A DNA stretch of 64,000 nucleotides, from the NCBI RefSeq assembly GCF_000814475.1, contig NZ_JSVC01000011.1, positions 156,022 to 220,021 on the forward strand, in the 5' to 3' direction. Below the pieces are notes generated by a model, which had not been told where the DNA came from, did no database searches, and worked only from the letters and a program-made list of their open reading frames with translations. This document shows, one piece after another, positions 18,134 to 27,429 of this stretch. This DNA comes from Flavihumibacter solisilvae. GTDB lineage: Bacteria; Bacteroidota; Bacteroidia; Chitinophagales; Chitinophagaceae. Position 1 is the first letter of the stretch, and the number at the start of each line of letters is the position of its first letter. The translations under genes were made by a program, and so were the position numbers.

Positions 18134-18895
18134 TTATTTTCCGGTGAATTTATATTTCAACACCACCATAAAAAAATAGGGCAATTCAATTATGTAACGT
18201 TTCCAGACTTTCTTCGGCTGAACAAAAAGACGCCACAACCATTCAAACCCATTATCAGTTACGATGCGGGGACCTCTTTTTTCAATCTTTGCATACCAGC
18301 GAAACAAAGCGCCTGCTCCGATGACAACTTTGGGGCGCAGCTGTTCACGATGCTCAAACGCCCATTTTTCCTGCAATGGCATTCCCATCCCGGTAATTAA
18401 TATTTCAGCTCCGGATGCATTAATGTCATTGATCACCCGATTGTTTTCGTCACTCGATTTACTAAAGAAACCATTGTTATAGCCGGCAATCCTGAGATTG
18501 GGAAATTTTTCACCCACCATTTCAGTAAAACGCTTTACCACATAATCCTCATCGCCAAGAAAGTATATGCTCACTTTCTCATTTTCGCACATTGCGAAAA
18601 GTTCGTCTATCCAGTCCGGTGGGGTCATTCTTTCGCCGAGGCGAAGGCCAAGCATTTTTGCACCAAGTTTCACCCCAAAACCATCACAAAAAACTATATC
18701 AGACCTGTTCAAAATATTCCGGAAGGCCTGGTCTTTAAAGCTCAGGTGGTACGCATGAACATTTACATAGTTTACCAGGCAGGGACTTTGTGAACCGGTT
18801 TTTTTAAGGACGGATGATACGTAGGCCAGCAGTTCCCGGACATTGGTAATCGTAATATCCACTCCAAGAAAACTGACCTTATTCTCAAGCTTCAT
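18134..18895 (-). CDS. WecB/TagA/CpsF family glycosyltransferase
   Basis: The start at 18895 gives about 253 residues and an 11-base overlap with the upstream gene; an ATG at 18940 would add 15 residues and enlarge the overlap. The GT26 pattern is clear: VNYVNVHAYHLS, then IVFCDGFGVKLGAKMLG with the catalytic aspartate near residue 65, ERMTPPDWIDEL, GMGMPLQEKWAFEH and GPRIVTDNGFEWLWRLF. Enzymes of this family move N-acetylmannosamine-type or related sugars to an undecaprenyl-linked acceptor, often as the second sugar. Confidence 0.9.
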   Translation of the reverse strand: MKLENKVSFLGVDITITNVRELLAYVSSVLKKTGSQSPCLVNYVNVHAYHLSFKDQAFRNILNRSDIVFCDGFGVKLGAKMLGLRLGERMTPPDWIDELFAMCENEKVSIYFLGDEDYVVKRFTEMVGEKFPNLRIAGYNNGFFSKSSDENNRVINDINASGAEILITGMGMPLQEKWAFEHREQLRPKVVIGAGALFRWYAKIEKRGPRIVTDNGFEWLWRLFVQPKKVWKRYIIELPYFFMVVLKYKFTGK

Positions 18896-19970
18896 ATTTC
18901 TCAATTGTTTTTTTATAGATTTCAAGAACCTGTTCAACAATATAACCGCCGTTATATTGTTGTCGTACTGATTGATTAAGACGGCCTCCGATTTGAGATT
19001 TTAACGATGGGTCATCATACAATCTTTGTATAGCTGCCAGGATTTCTGCGGGATCTTCGGGCTCTACATGAATTCCGTTGATTCCATCCTCAATATGTTC
19101 AATAAGTCCACCCACTTTCGCCGCGATCACTGCCCGGTTAAAAAAAGCTGCTTCGATCGGTACAAGTCCGGCCGACTCCATGCGGGATGGAACCACAATT
19201 ACATCAGAAGCAGCATAGATCGTTTCAAGGTGTTGTGTTTCGTCGATAAAGATGATACGGTCATCATTTTCCAGGGCAAGATCCCTGAGTTTTTGTTTTT
19301 CTCCGCCCTTACCCACCAGGATAGTGCGAATGTTCATGTCATGCATCATAGTCACTGCTTTGAGCAGCAGATCAAACCCCTTTTCATGGTGCAACCGGCC
19401 TATCCCGGTCACCACAAACTGGCCGGCGGAGATACCATGTTCCTTTTTAAACGCTGTTATCGTTTCGGCTGAAACCGAAGGAAACTCACGTGGAATATTT
19501 GGAACGACTTTGATCTTGCCGGAGTTGATGCTGAAATAATCGACCAGGTTATTTTTTACTGCATTGCTGACACCGATGACATAGTCTGATTTGAAACTCA
19601 ATGATGCTTTTCCATAGATAATCGCATGGCATGTGGTTACAGTAGGGATCCGCAACAAACGTCCTATAGCCACAGACAACAATTCAGGCAGGCGGTGATG
19701 ACTATGGATCACATCAACCTTATACTTTTTAATTGTAGTGTAAATAAGCCTTGAAGCAGCAACAAGGTCTGCGGGCTTTTTCCGATCAGGGTAAAAAGGC
19801 ATCATCACGTAATCCATTCCAGCCTCTTTGAATTCACCGGTCATAGTTCCACCGGGACAGCCCAGGATGATCCTGTGACCCTGTTCTTTCAGTCCGCGGG
19901 CCAGGGAAAAAATGCTCCTGGAAATACCGCAGCAATAATTGAACTCTATGCTTAAGAAGAGTATTGTCAT
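18885..19970 (-). CDS. Glycosyltransferase family 4
   Basis: The 361-residue GT-B enzyme has an N-terminal acceptor domain (IFSLARGLKEQGHRIIL, VIHSHHRLPELL). The C-terminal donor domain has GIGRLHHEKGFDLLLKA and the EX7E-type segment PSRMESAGLVPIEAAFFN. It starts with a one-base TAATG overlap with the preceding glycosyltransferase gene, so the two are translationally coupled. Donor and acceptor are unknown. Confidence 0.9.
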   Translation of the reverse strand: MTILFLSIEFNYCCGISRSIFSLARGLKEQGHRIILGCPGGTMTGEFKEAGMDYVMMPFYPDRKKPADLVAASRLIYTTIKKYKVDVIHSHHRLPELLSVAIGRLLRIPTVTTCHAIIYGKASLSFKSDYVIGVSNAVKNNLVDYFSINSGKIKVVPNIPREFPSVSAETITAFKKEHGISAGQFVVTGIGRLHHEKGFDLLLKAVTMMHDMNIRTILVGKGGEKQKLRDLALENDDRIIFIDETQHLETIYAASDVIVVPSRMESAGLVPIEAAFFNRAVIAAKVGGLIEHIEDGINGIHVEPEDPAEILAAIQRLYDDPSLKSQIGGRLNQSVRQQYNGGYIVEQVLEIYKKTIEKYEA

Positions 19971-21178
19971 TAAGCGGTATTTAGTTGTTCCACTTTATTA
20001 ACGATCATGTTTGCCAGTGAAACATCGCGCTGTATCCGCGGAAAAATATTTTGCGACATCAGGCGACGCGCATTCTCAGCGAGCTTTTGCCTCAATTGCT
20101 GGTCCGTTACCATATCCCGCATTGCTTCAACAATACTGGTTGTGTCGCCAGGCTTACAAAAGAGGCAATGTTCCCTGTCTTTCACCAGGAAGGGAATGCC
20201 ACCAACGGGGGTAAGAATTGTCGGCACCCCGAGTGTGAAACATTCATATGCGACCCTGGGAAATCCTTCGCTATAGGATGGAAGCACAAAAAATGCACTG
20301 TCGGCAATTTCCTGTTTCAACCGGAGGGCATTTTTCACCTGGCCACAAAATACAACCCGGTCTCCCAGCCCGTTTGAATCCACAATATTCCTAAGCTCTT
20401 CAAGTGCCTGGCCACTGCCGATGATCTTGAGTTTATATTCACTGAATTTTTCTTCTTTCGAAAGCACAACAAAAGCATTCACCAGGTCAATGATTCCTTT
20501 TGCATGTCGCAATTCGCCACAATACGTAATGAACTTACTCCTTTGTTGTGATCCTTCTACCGGCACAAGATCCGTAACACCCACATTCATCAGAGGTGGC
20601 GTGAGAAAAATTCTGCCATACATTTTGAACTGTTCGAAATACTCGTAAGAAGAAGTTATGGTGTAATCGCTTTTTTCTACAAGGGATGTGATGTACCTGT
20701 CAATCCGATCTGACATGAATCGTTTGATCACCCTCTTAATTCCTTGCTTCCTGGTTTCATATTGCTGTTCCCGGCCATAGTAGCCCCCGATATATATACC
20801 CAGCGATTTCTTCCTTTTAAGTTTCATTACTACCCAGGCACTAAAAATGCCAAGTGGTGAAGGAAGGAATACGAAATAATGTTGTTTCGCTCCAGAGAAG
20901 CGCAACAATCGCCAGATCAGCCTGAAGTTATTAAGGAAAAAGGATCCGGTTGCGGTATCGGGTGTATTGCCTGGCGCAAGCGTGAAGTTGATCTGCCTGC
21001 TAATGGGTTGCTCGTTCAGGAAATCAAAGCCCATATCACCTTCTTCAATAAAGCCGGCATAAACTTCAGGATTTGAAATATAACCTGCCAGCTCCTCATA
21101 GAAGGCTGCATAGTTTTTCAGGCAATAGATCTCACCATCCTTTCCCTTTGCCACATTGCCGATATGCACTACCCGCAT
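19970..21178 (-). CDS. Glycosyltransferase family 4 (glycogen synthase-like fold)
   Basis: From the ATG at 21178 the protein has about 402 residues; an upstream ATG at 21232 would overlap the polymerase gene by 53 bases and adds no clear domain. The donor domain has ITYCGELRHAKGIIDLVNAF, a KLKIIGSGQALEEL strand and the motif PSYSEGFPRVAYECFTLG. It lies one base after the stop of the Wzy-like gene and one gene before another GT4, in the middle of the operon. Confidence 0.9.
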   Translation of the reverse strand: MRVVHIGNVAKGKDGEIYCLKNYAAFYEELAGYISNPEVYAGFIEEGDMGFDFLNEQPISRQINFTLAPGNTPDTATGSFFLNNFRLIWRLLRFSGAKQHYFVFLPSPLGIFSAWVVMKLKRKKSLGIYIGGYYGREQQYETRKQGIKRVIKRFMSDRIDRYITSLVEKSDYTITSSYEYFEQFKMYGRIFLTPPLMNVGVTDLVPVEGSQQRSKFITYCGELRHAKGIIDLVNAFVVLSKEEKFSEYKLKIIGSGQALEELRNIVDSNGLGDRVVFCGQVKNALRLKQEIADSAFFVLPSYSEGFPRVAYECFTLGVPTILTPVGGIPFLVKDREHCLFCKPGDTTSIVEAMRDMVTDQQLRQKLAENARRLMSQNIFPRIQRDVSLANMIVNKVEQLNTA

Positions 21179-21179
21179 G

Positions 21180-22484
21180 TTATATTTCCTGTCTTGCACT
21201 TTTTCTGATTGGGTTAAAAAAATATGAGGCAATAAACATCGCCGGGAACATCAGCACGGATTCACTCCAATTTGAGTATGGGGTAAAGAATCCCTGGAAG
21301 ATCACCAATCCGACAATTGCAAAAAAGGCGATGCGAAGGTTGGCTTCCAGGCGGCTCTGCGGAACAGCCTGCCGTACGCCATTCACAATCAACCATAAGA
21401 GAACGCTAAACATAATAAAACCCAGCCAGCCATATTCAGCCAGGAGCGACGACCAGGTGTTTGTGCGGAAGAGAAACCCTGAGTTGTTCAGGTTTTCCGT
21501 AGAGAATTCAATATCGAACTGGTTGGAATGGATACTCCCTTTCCCTTCTGCCACGTCCCGTCCTGCAGCGATCCACCCGTACTGTCCTGCTCCAACGCCT
21601 CCTGCAAGCCGCAGCGGTGAGGCAGTGATTTCCTGGAACGCAATTGGCCAGGCCGCCACCGGTCCCAGGTTTGGTAATCCATGATTGATGGCAATCAGCA
21701 GCCTTCCTCCCGAATCTCCTTCCAGAAACTGACGCACTTTGAAAATGCCTGCCAGGAATATTAACACCAGGCAGGTATAAAAGGCATTACGTTTCAATTT
21801 TGTCCAGTTACCTACCACATGCTTCATGAACATGCTGGCTAGTATGATCAGGGTAAAAAAGAATACTTTTTCATTACTGGGCAAAACTGAAAAGGCGATC
21901 GAAACTACCGATACTAACAGGCTTGTAAACTTCCTGGTTGTGACATAATCGTAAAAGAAAACAATCGAGATAATAGAAAGCCAGGTCGCAAAATTGTGAG
22001 CATTCGCAAAAAAACCACTGATAAAATCTTCGAAGTAAAATGTATACGGCAATTGCAAAGCAAATGCGATAAATACACTTGCCCCTATGAATGCAAGGAA
22101 TACCTTACTACCCTGCTCCAGGTGTTGTTCCTTAACTCCAACAATTGCCGAAGAAATAAAGAGGAGAAAAGGTACGATCCGGATGAACAGGTCCTGGAAT
22201 GCAGAAGCAGAAATATGATTCAATAATATTCCGCCGACACCAATTAAGAAAAAGCCTGAAAACGCCAGTATCACCGGCATCATTTTCCGGCGAAAGTTTC
22301 CGGCAATCAGGTAGAAAGTAATTCCGGTAAGCGAAAGAAGCTCCAGCATCCGCACTTCCCTGGGGATGCGAAAAATCCGGACAAACTGTTGAGTAGGCAC
22401 GTTGTCGAGCATTCTCGAATTATCGTAGATCAGCACCCAGTAGACGGCCAGGAAAAACAGTATGTTCTGAATCAGTCGCTTCAC
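21180..22484 (-). CDS. O-antigen polymerase/ligase-like membrane protein (Wzy-like)
   Basis: The 434-residue protein starts at a GTG and has about eleven hydrophobic segments. A large loop between late membrane segments (about 270-345; GLPNLGPVAAWPIAFQEI to NTWSSLLAEYGWLG) carries the usual arginines and the SxLAEYGWLG pattern of the Wzy/WaaL fold. Since the same operon has a flippase and a chain-length protein, a polymerase role is more likely than ligase. Sequence alone cannot separate the two. Confidence 0.8.
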   Translation of the reverse strand: MKRLIQNILFFLAVYWVLIYDNSRMLDNVPTQQFVRIFRIPREVRMLELLSLTGITFYLIAGNFRRKMMPVILAFSGFFLIGVGGILLNHISASAFQDLFIRIVPFLLFISSAIVGVKEQHLEQGSKVFLAFIGASVFIAFALQLPYTFYFEDFISGFFANAHNFATWLSIISIVFFYDYVTTRKFTSLLVSVVSIAFSVLPSNEKVFFFTLIILASMFMKHVVGNWTKLKRNAFYTCLVLIFLAGIFKVRQFLEGDSGGRLLIAINHGLPNLGPVAAWPIAFQEITASPLRLAGGVGAGQYGWIAAGRDVAEGKGSIHSNQFDIEFSTENLNNSGFLFRTNTWSSLLAEYGWLGFIMFSVLLWLIVNGVRQAVPQSRLEANLRIAFFAIVGLVIFQGFFTPYSNWSESVLMFPAMFIASYFFNPIRKSARQEI

Positions 22485-22491
22485 GGTAGAG

Positions 22492-23562
22492 TTACTTCGC
22501 CTTCATTTGTGACCGAAGTTTCTGCATCAGCCATTTTGGATCACCAAGGCGCATCATCTTGCGCCAACCATTGTGCCTGTAACTCCGGATAGAGCCATTG
22601 TAAAGACTTTTTTTGTAAGCTTTTACGTCGATCTCGGCCGGTTCCCTGTTAAGCAGTGAGTTAAGGCCGTCTTTATATTGGCTTTCAACAGTGCCCTTCC
22701 CAGTAATGTGTTTCCACAGCTCCAGGTGTTTAATGGCATAGTCTTTCCAGGTCCAGTCAGCCACCGCATTAAGAAGTTTAAGTCTTTCGCTGCTGATTGA
22801 CCCGAAAATCGACTTCAGCTCTTCGATAGTATTGAAAGAGTGTGTAATTCCGTTTGTGGCATCAAGGTGAAACCCTTGCGGCGTTACAATCGTTTTTACA
22901 CCGGCAGCCAATGCGTCGATAAAACCCATAGAGCCTTCGTCCTGCCCCGTATAGAGATAATAGTCGAAGGACGGCATGATCTCTACATATTTATCGTACT
23001 GAAATGTATCGTGGTAGGTAACGTTTATACCCAGGTTCCTGATGGACGCGATGATACTTTCCCAGCCCGAACCCATTATAACGAATTCGAACAGCGAGGG
23101 ATCCAGTGTTTCAGCCAGTTCAAAAATCATTTCTTCGCGCTTACAGCCGGTAGGTTGAACTTTACTGGTTATACCGATTACGGTACGCCGGGGTCGCATT
23201 ACATTATCATGGGCAGCATTGACAAAACTAAGCCTGTCTGCAGGTATGCCTATTGCGATCAGTTCATCCATTGTTCCTTTAGACATGCAGATGCCGAGAC
23301 TTGCGCGTTTCAACTGGTTCTTCAGCCTGACTGACTTTGAGATCTCATCTACATGGGTCACCATCAGTGTATCCTTACTGTTAAGGTCTTCCGGCATGCA
23401 GTAGGTGAAAATCAAATGATGGTTGATATCAGCCGAAGGATCAGGCACATTGGCAATATCTGAATCAACACCAAGCTTCAGAAGCTCTTCGTTCATCCGG
23501 CGGGCAAACTTGCCCAGGATCCAGGCATTGACATCCTCGTAAGAAACGATCCGAACTCGCAT
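22492..23562 (-). CDS. Glycosyltransferase, GT-B fold (GT4-like)
   Basis: The 356-residue protein has a C-terminal donor half with PTGCKREEMIFELAETL, FEFVIMGSGWESI and YLYTGQDEGSMGFIDALAAG, where the usual EX7E first glutamate is in the QDEGSMG region. The N-terminal half is short and has no Rossmann glycine loop. It starts one base before the methyltransferase stop. Donor and acceptor are unknown. Confidence 0.8.
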   Translation of the reverse strand: MRVRIVSYEDVNAWILGKFARRMNEELLKLGVDSDIANVPDPSADINHHLIFTYCMPEDLNSKDTLMVTHVDEISKSVRLKNQLKRASLGICMSKGTMDELIAIGIPADRLSFVNAAHDNVMRPRRTVIGITSKVQPTGCKREEMIFELAETLDPSLFEFVIMGSGWESIIASIRNLGINVTYHDTFQYDKYVEIMPSFDYYLYTGQDEGSMGFIDALAAGVKTIVTPQGFHLDATNGITHSFNTIEELKSIFGSISSERLKLLNAVADWTWKDYAIKHLELWKHITGKGTVESQYKDGLNSLLNREPAEIDVKAYKKSLYNGSIRSYRHNGWRKMMRLGDPKWLMQKLRSQMKAK

Positions 23563-24348
23563 TTAACTGATTTTTCTTGTTACGATACTAATGTTCCAAT
23601 CGTTTGCCTGAACAGGTTTATCAGGTTGCATGAATGGGGAAACATAAAGTACTTCGAATTTGTGACTTTGCAGGAGGTTCATCATCTCTGCGAAATAATA
23701 ATAATGGAGGTGATGCGTCTCTACAAACTCTGATACTCGCTGGTCGCCTTCAAAAAAGCTGCAGGTGAACTTTACGGTTGCCGACTGGGCAACAAGATCA
23801 AGTGAGGTTTCAGAGACTCTTATTAATTCGGTATTGTCTTTCTTTTTCCGCAACACTTTTACGGGCGAATAAAGTTCTGTGACAGCACATCCATTCCAAT
23901 AATCAAAAACAAATATGCCGTCCTTTTCCAGCAGGCCGTGAATATTCGAAAGCGCTTTACTCTGGTCGGCATAAGTTGTCAGGTAGTTGAATGCGGAGAA
24001 CATCGAGATCACCACATCAAAACGCCTGTCGATCTTATGAGCTTCCTGGAAGGAATGATTGTAAAAACTTACAGGGCGGTCAAGAAGAATCGCCTTTTCA
24101 CTGGCGATATCAATCATTGCCGTTGCAATGTCACTTCCACAGAGGTGACCATAACCTTTTTCAGAAAGTTCAAAGAGGTGTTTCCCTGTTCCGCAGGCAA
24201 GGTCTATCAGTGAAGCCGCGCTTTTTTCCTTGGGAAGGTACCGGCTCAACAGCTCATCGATGTAGTTTGCCTCTCCCTGGTAGTCCTTGTCTTTATACAA
24301 TAAGTCGTAATACGCTGCGTAATCAACGAATTGTGCATTTGTTGCCAT
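23563..24348 (-). CDS. Class I SAM-dependent methyltransferase
   Basis: The 261-residue protein has motif I ASLIDLACGTGKHLFELSEKG near residue 45, motif II CGSDIATAMIDIA and the post-motif region FDVVISMFSAFNYLTTY. The C-terminal part is beta-rich (FFEGDQRVSEFVETHHLHYY), as in small-molecule methyltransferases of the glycine N-methyltransferase/TylM1 type. In this operon it probably methylates a sugar or nucleotide sugar. It lies 6 bases after the aminotransferase gene. Confidence 0.88.
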   Translation of the reverse strand: MATNAQFVDYAAYYDLLYKDKDYQGEANYIDELLSRYLPKEKSAASLIDLACGTGKHLFELSEKGYGHLCGSDIATAMIDIASEKAILLDRPVSFYNHSFQEAHKIDRRFDVVISMFSAFNYLTTYADQSKALSNIHGLLEKDGIFVFDYWNGCAVTELYSPVKVLRKKKDNTELIRVSETSLDLVAQSATVKFTCSFFEGDQRVSEFVETHHLHYYYFAEMMNLLQSHKFEVLYVSPFMQPDKPVQANDWNISIVTRKIS

Positions 24349-24354
24349 TTCCCG

Positions 24355-25464
24355 TTAGTTTAAAATTTCAGCTACCGCTTTGCAAACAATATCGATATCA
24401 CCGGTTTTAAGTGCCAGGCCGCTGGGCAGGTAAAATCCTCTCCTGGCTATTCTTTCAGCAATTGGATAGCTCTCGCCGGCGAACAGGCCCATTTTCTGGA
24501 AAACCGGTTGTTCGTGCATAGGCCAGAAAAACGGGCGTGTGCCGATTTTCATGCTACCCAGTTTTTTCATGGCAGTTTCCGCATCGAAGGGAATGCTGTC
24601 ATCGAGCACGACACCAAATACCCAGTAGATATTTTCCGCGTCTTCATTACTTTCAGGCGGAAGCTGTATCCCTGGTTGGTTTTTCAGGATGCCGGTATAT
24701 TTTTTTCCCATTGTCCGTTTAATTGACACAAATTCGTCCAGGCGTTCGAGCTGTGCTAGTCCGAGTGCGGCCTGCATGTTCGTCATCCTGAAGTTGTGTC
24801 CCAGCTCGTGGTGCAGGAAACGTTTTTCCGGGATGAAACAAAGGTTACGGAGTGACCGGCATTTTTCAGCAAGTTCTTCGCTATCGGTCACGATCATTCC
24901 ACCTTCACCGGTTGTGATATGTTTGTTTGGGTAAAAACTGAATGTGCTGATGTCACCAAAGCTTCCGATTGGCTTTCCATTATAAGTCTGGCCATGTTGT
25001 TCCGCGGCATCTTCTATTACCCGAAGTCCATGTTTGTCCGCGATTTCCATAACCGCTTTCATATTAACAGGCAAGCCGTAGATATGAACTACCATGATGG
25101 CTTTTGTATTGGGTGTGATCTTTGCTTCGATCTGGGTCACATCCATGTTCCAGTCTTCAGGGTCGCTGTCCACCAGCACAGGCACGGCGCCTGCACGAAC
25201 GATGGCAGCGGCGCAGGAAATGATCGTGAAAGCAGGCATGATCACTTCGTCACCTTTTCCAATACCCAGGGCGAGAATTGCCGCATCCAGGGCAACTGAA
25301 CCGTTGGAAACGGCGATACCATATTTACGACCTACACGGGCAGCCATCTTCTCCTCGAACGCCTTGATAAATGGGCCTTCGGAAGAGATCCATCCTGTAT
25401 CGATGCACTCGTTCAGATATTTCTTTTCATTGCCATTCAGTAATGGCTCATTTACAGGTATCAT
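24355..25464 (-). CDS. DegT/DnrJ/EryC1/StrS family sugar aminotransferase
   Basis: The start at 25464 gives about 369 residues beginning MIPVNEPLLNGNEKKYLNEC; an in-frame ATG at 25497 would overlap the cupin gene by 32 bases. The PLP lysine lies in TFSFYPNKHITTGEGGM, with VIEDAAEQHGQ before it and LGHNFRMTNMQAALG after it. The enzyme should transfer an amino group to a nucleotide-linked keto sugar, giving an amino-deoxy sugar. The ketosugar-forming dehydratase is not in this operon. Confidence 0.92.
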   Translation of the reverse strand: MIPVNEPLLNGNEKKYLNECIDTGWISSEGPFIKAFEEKMAARVGRKYGIAVSNGSVALDAAILALGIGKGDEVIMPAFTIISCAAAIVRAGAVPVLVDSDPEDWNMDVTQIEAKITPNTKAIMVVHIYGLPVNMKAVMEIADKHGLRVIEDAAEQHGQTYNGKPIGSFGDISTFSFYPNKHITTGEGGMIVTDSEELAEKCRSLRNLCFIPEKRFLHHELGHNFRMTNMQAALGLAQLERLDEFVSIKRTMGKKYTGILKNQPGIQLPPESNEDAENIYWVFGVVLDDSIPFDAETAMKKLGSMKIGTRPFFWPMHEQPVFQKMGLFAGESYPIAERIARRGFYLPSGLALKTGDIDIVCKAVAEILN

Positions 25465-25465
25465 A

Positions 25466-25891
25466 TCAAAAATGTGTTTTATCGGCTTGAACACCATTAT
25501 AAGGACCTTGCTTTACTTCAAGCATTTCGGAATCTTCGAGCATTTCAAATCCATGTCCGCCGGAAGCGAGCAGAATCACGTCACCACGCGACAGGACCAC
25601 ATGGGTTATATATTGCAACTCGTGGTCAAACAGGTTTACTTTTACTTTCCCTTTCCTTATTACCAGTACTTCCTGGGTAAAATGTACTTCCCTCACCACT
25701 TTATTATGATAATGCGGTTTAATGGAACCTCCTTTAGGATATTTGATGATGCCAAGTTGCTGTGAATAATTCCCGGGTGTAAAGAACTCGGTATTTTCCG
25801 GTGCATAACCTGCGCGAATAATATGGCAGATCGGGATTGTGTTGTCTTTGTCGAAGATCACTTCAACACCTAAAGTAGTTTCGGTAAGCAT
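25466..25891 (-). CDS. Cupin-fold protein of unknown role in the polysaccharide operon
   Basis: The 141-residue protein has a single conserved beta barrel: IKPHYHNKVVREVHFTQEVL gives the first cupin motif with two histidines, and VVLSRGDVILLASGGHGFEM gives the second with another. Metal binding is plausible. It lies one base from the aminotransferase start and 5 bases after the flippase stop. Small cupins in such operons can be sugar isomerases or epimerases, but no exact family was recognised. Confidence 0.75.
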   Translation of the reverse strand: MLTETTLGVEVIFDKDNTIPICHIIRAGYAPENTEFFTPGNYSQQLGIIKYPKGGSIKPHYHNKVVREVHFTQEVLVIRKGKVKVNLFDHELQYITHVVLSRGDVILLASGGHGFEMLEDSEMLEVKQGPYNGVQADKTHF

Positions 25892-25896
25892 TTTTT

Positions 25897-27429
25897 TTAA
25901 TTATTGTTAGATAAGGAAATCAGTTTAGAGGATCCGAAATTGAGTTGAAGTCCCTTAATGGGCAACACCCGGAAAACCATCAACACATATATGAGCATAC
26001 CAGCCAATCCACTGACAGATGCTGCCAGGAAAGCCGGTTGTTTTTCCAACTGGTGATAAACGAGGTAAGACACCGTACCACATGCCAGTGCAGCCGCCAG
26101 CAACTTCAAAAGTTCTGATGAAAACATGCCTGAAGAGATACAGTTCCAGCGCTTTAATAAGATAGCTGATACCAGGATTGAAAATCCTTTGCTGAGCGTT
26201 AATGCCAGTGCAAGTCCCAGGTAAGAGAACTTACCAGCAAACCACCAGGCCAGCAGGATATACACAGCCAGCTCAGCAATATTGATCAGCGAATTGGCCG
26301 TGGTTTTGCCGGCGATATAAAAAACTTTCATCAGCAGGTTCCCGATGCTGCCAAACAGGAAAGCACCCATCAGGATGGCAAGAGAAAATGATACAGCTGC
26401 TGTGGCATTGCTGTCAAATGCCCCCCGTTCAAACAATATCCTGATGATGGGATTCGCCAATACGAGGAATACTGCCGCGATCGGCAGGGTAATCAGCAGG
26501 ATCAGGCTGATCCCCTTTTGCAGATGTCCTTCAAACTCTTCCTTCTTATTATCAGCCCATGCGGCAGCGAGAACAGGATAATAAGTAGTAGCGATACTTC
26601 CTGTTGCGATGGTGGCCATCAGTAAGTAAAGCTGGTTTGCATAACCCAGGTAAGAAATACTTCCGGCTGGCAAATGCGAAGCAAAGATCCTTTCGATTAT
26701 GGTTGTTAACCGGAACAGGATGCCTGTCAGGAACAACGGTGCGGATATTTTCAGTATATGCAGTGCCGGTGAGTTGGAAACGAAACCAAGGAAGCGAAGC
26801 CGCAGCTGCTTCAGGACGGGGGATAGCAGCAGCAACGCAGAAATCGCAGATCCCACAAGCGTTCCGGCTGCGAGGCTTACCATACCATAGTTATGAAATA
26901 AAGCAACGAAAATGAGACCTGCAACTGGCAGGGCAATAGGGCTTATCGCCGGTAAAATAAATTTCCCGTTAATGTGGTGAAAGACAGAGAAAATGCTTGC
27001 CAGGCATTGAAAGGTGACTGAAAAAATAAGAATACGAAAGAGTTTCACCGTCAGCGACATTTGCTCTTCTGTAAATCCGGGTGCCGAGGCATGTATCACC
27101 TGGTCTGCAAATAAAAAGGCGGCCAATGTGAGTAGTGACAGGAATAGCAGTAAAATGCCGGAGATACTGCTGACAAACTTTTGAACATCTTCTTCAGAAT
27201 GGTTCTTACGGAAGTTCACGAAAAAAGGAAGGAACACGACTGATACTGATCCTACAAAGAGTGTAACCAGGTAGGTCGGAACTGTGATTGCCGTAAAATA
27301 GGCATCACGTTCTGCCTGAGCGCCAAAATAATAGGCGATCAGCACCTGGCTCGCAAAATTCACTGCTACACCCAACAGCGAACAACAGGTTACGAGAATA
27401 TTCGATCTTGTAAAATCAGATAAACGCAT
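25897..27429 (-). CDS. MurJ/Wzx-like lipid-linked oligosaccharide flippase
   Basis: From the ATG at 27429 the protein has 510 residues; an ATG at 27474 would add 15 charged residues and lengthen the overlap with the epimerase gene from 14 to 59 bases. It has about 14 hydrophobic segments and a MurJ-like start (VLIAYYFGAQAERDAYFTAITVP). Mid-protein segments such as ITLPIAAVFLVLANPIIRILFERGAFD are typical of the MurJ branch of the MOP superfamily. Given the operon it should flip the repeat unit rather than lipid II. Confidence 0.85.
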   Translation of the reverse strand: MRLSDFTRSNILVTCCSLLGVAVNFASQVLIAYYFGAQAERDAYFTAITVPTYLVTLFVGSVSVVFLPFFVNFRKNHSEEDVQKFVSSISGILLLFLSLLTLAAFLFADQVIHASAPGFTEEQMSLTVKLFRILIFSVTFQCLASIFSVFHHINGKFILPAISPIALPVAGLIFVALFHNYGMVSLAAGTLVGSAISALLLLSPVLKQLRLRFLGFVSNSPALHILKISAPLFLTGILFRLTTIIERIFASHLPAGSISYLGYANQLYLLMATIATGSIATTYYPVLAAAWADNKKEEFEGHLQKGISLILLITLPIAAVFLVLANPIIRILFERGAFDSNATAAVSFSLAILMGAFLFGSIGNLLMKVFYIAGKTTANSLINIAELAVYILLAWWFAGKFSYLGLALALTLSKGFSILVSAILLKRWNCISSGMFSSELLKLLAAALACGTVSYLVYHQLEKQPAFLAASVSGLAGMLIYVLMVFRVLPIKGLQLNFGSSKLISLSNNN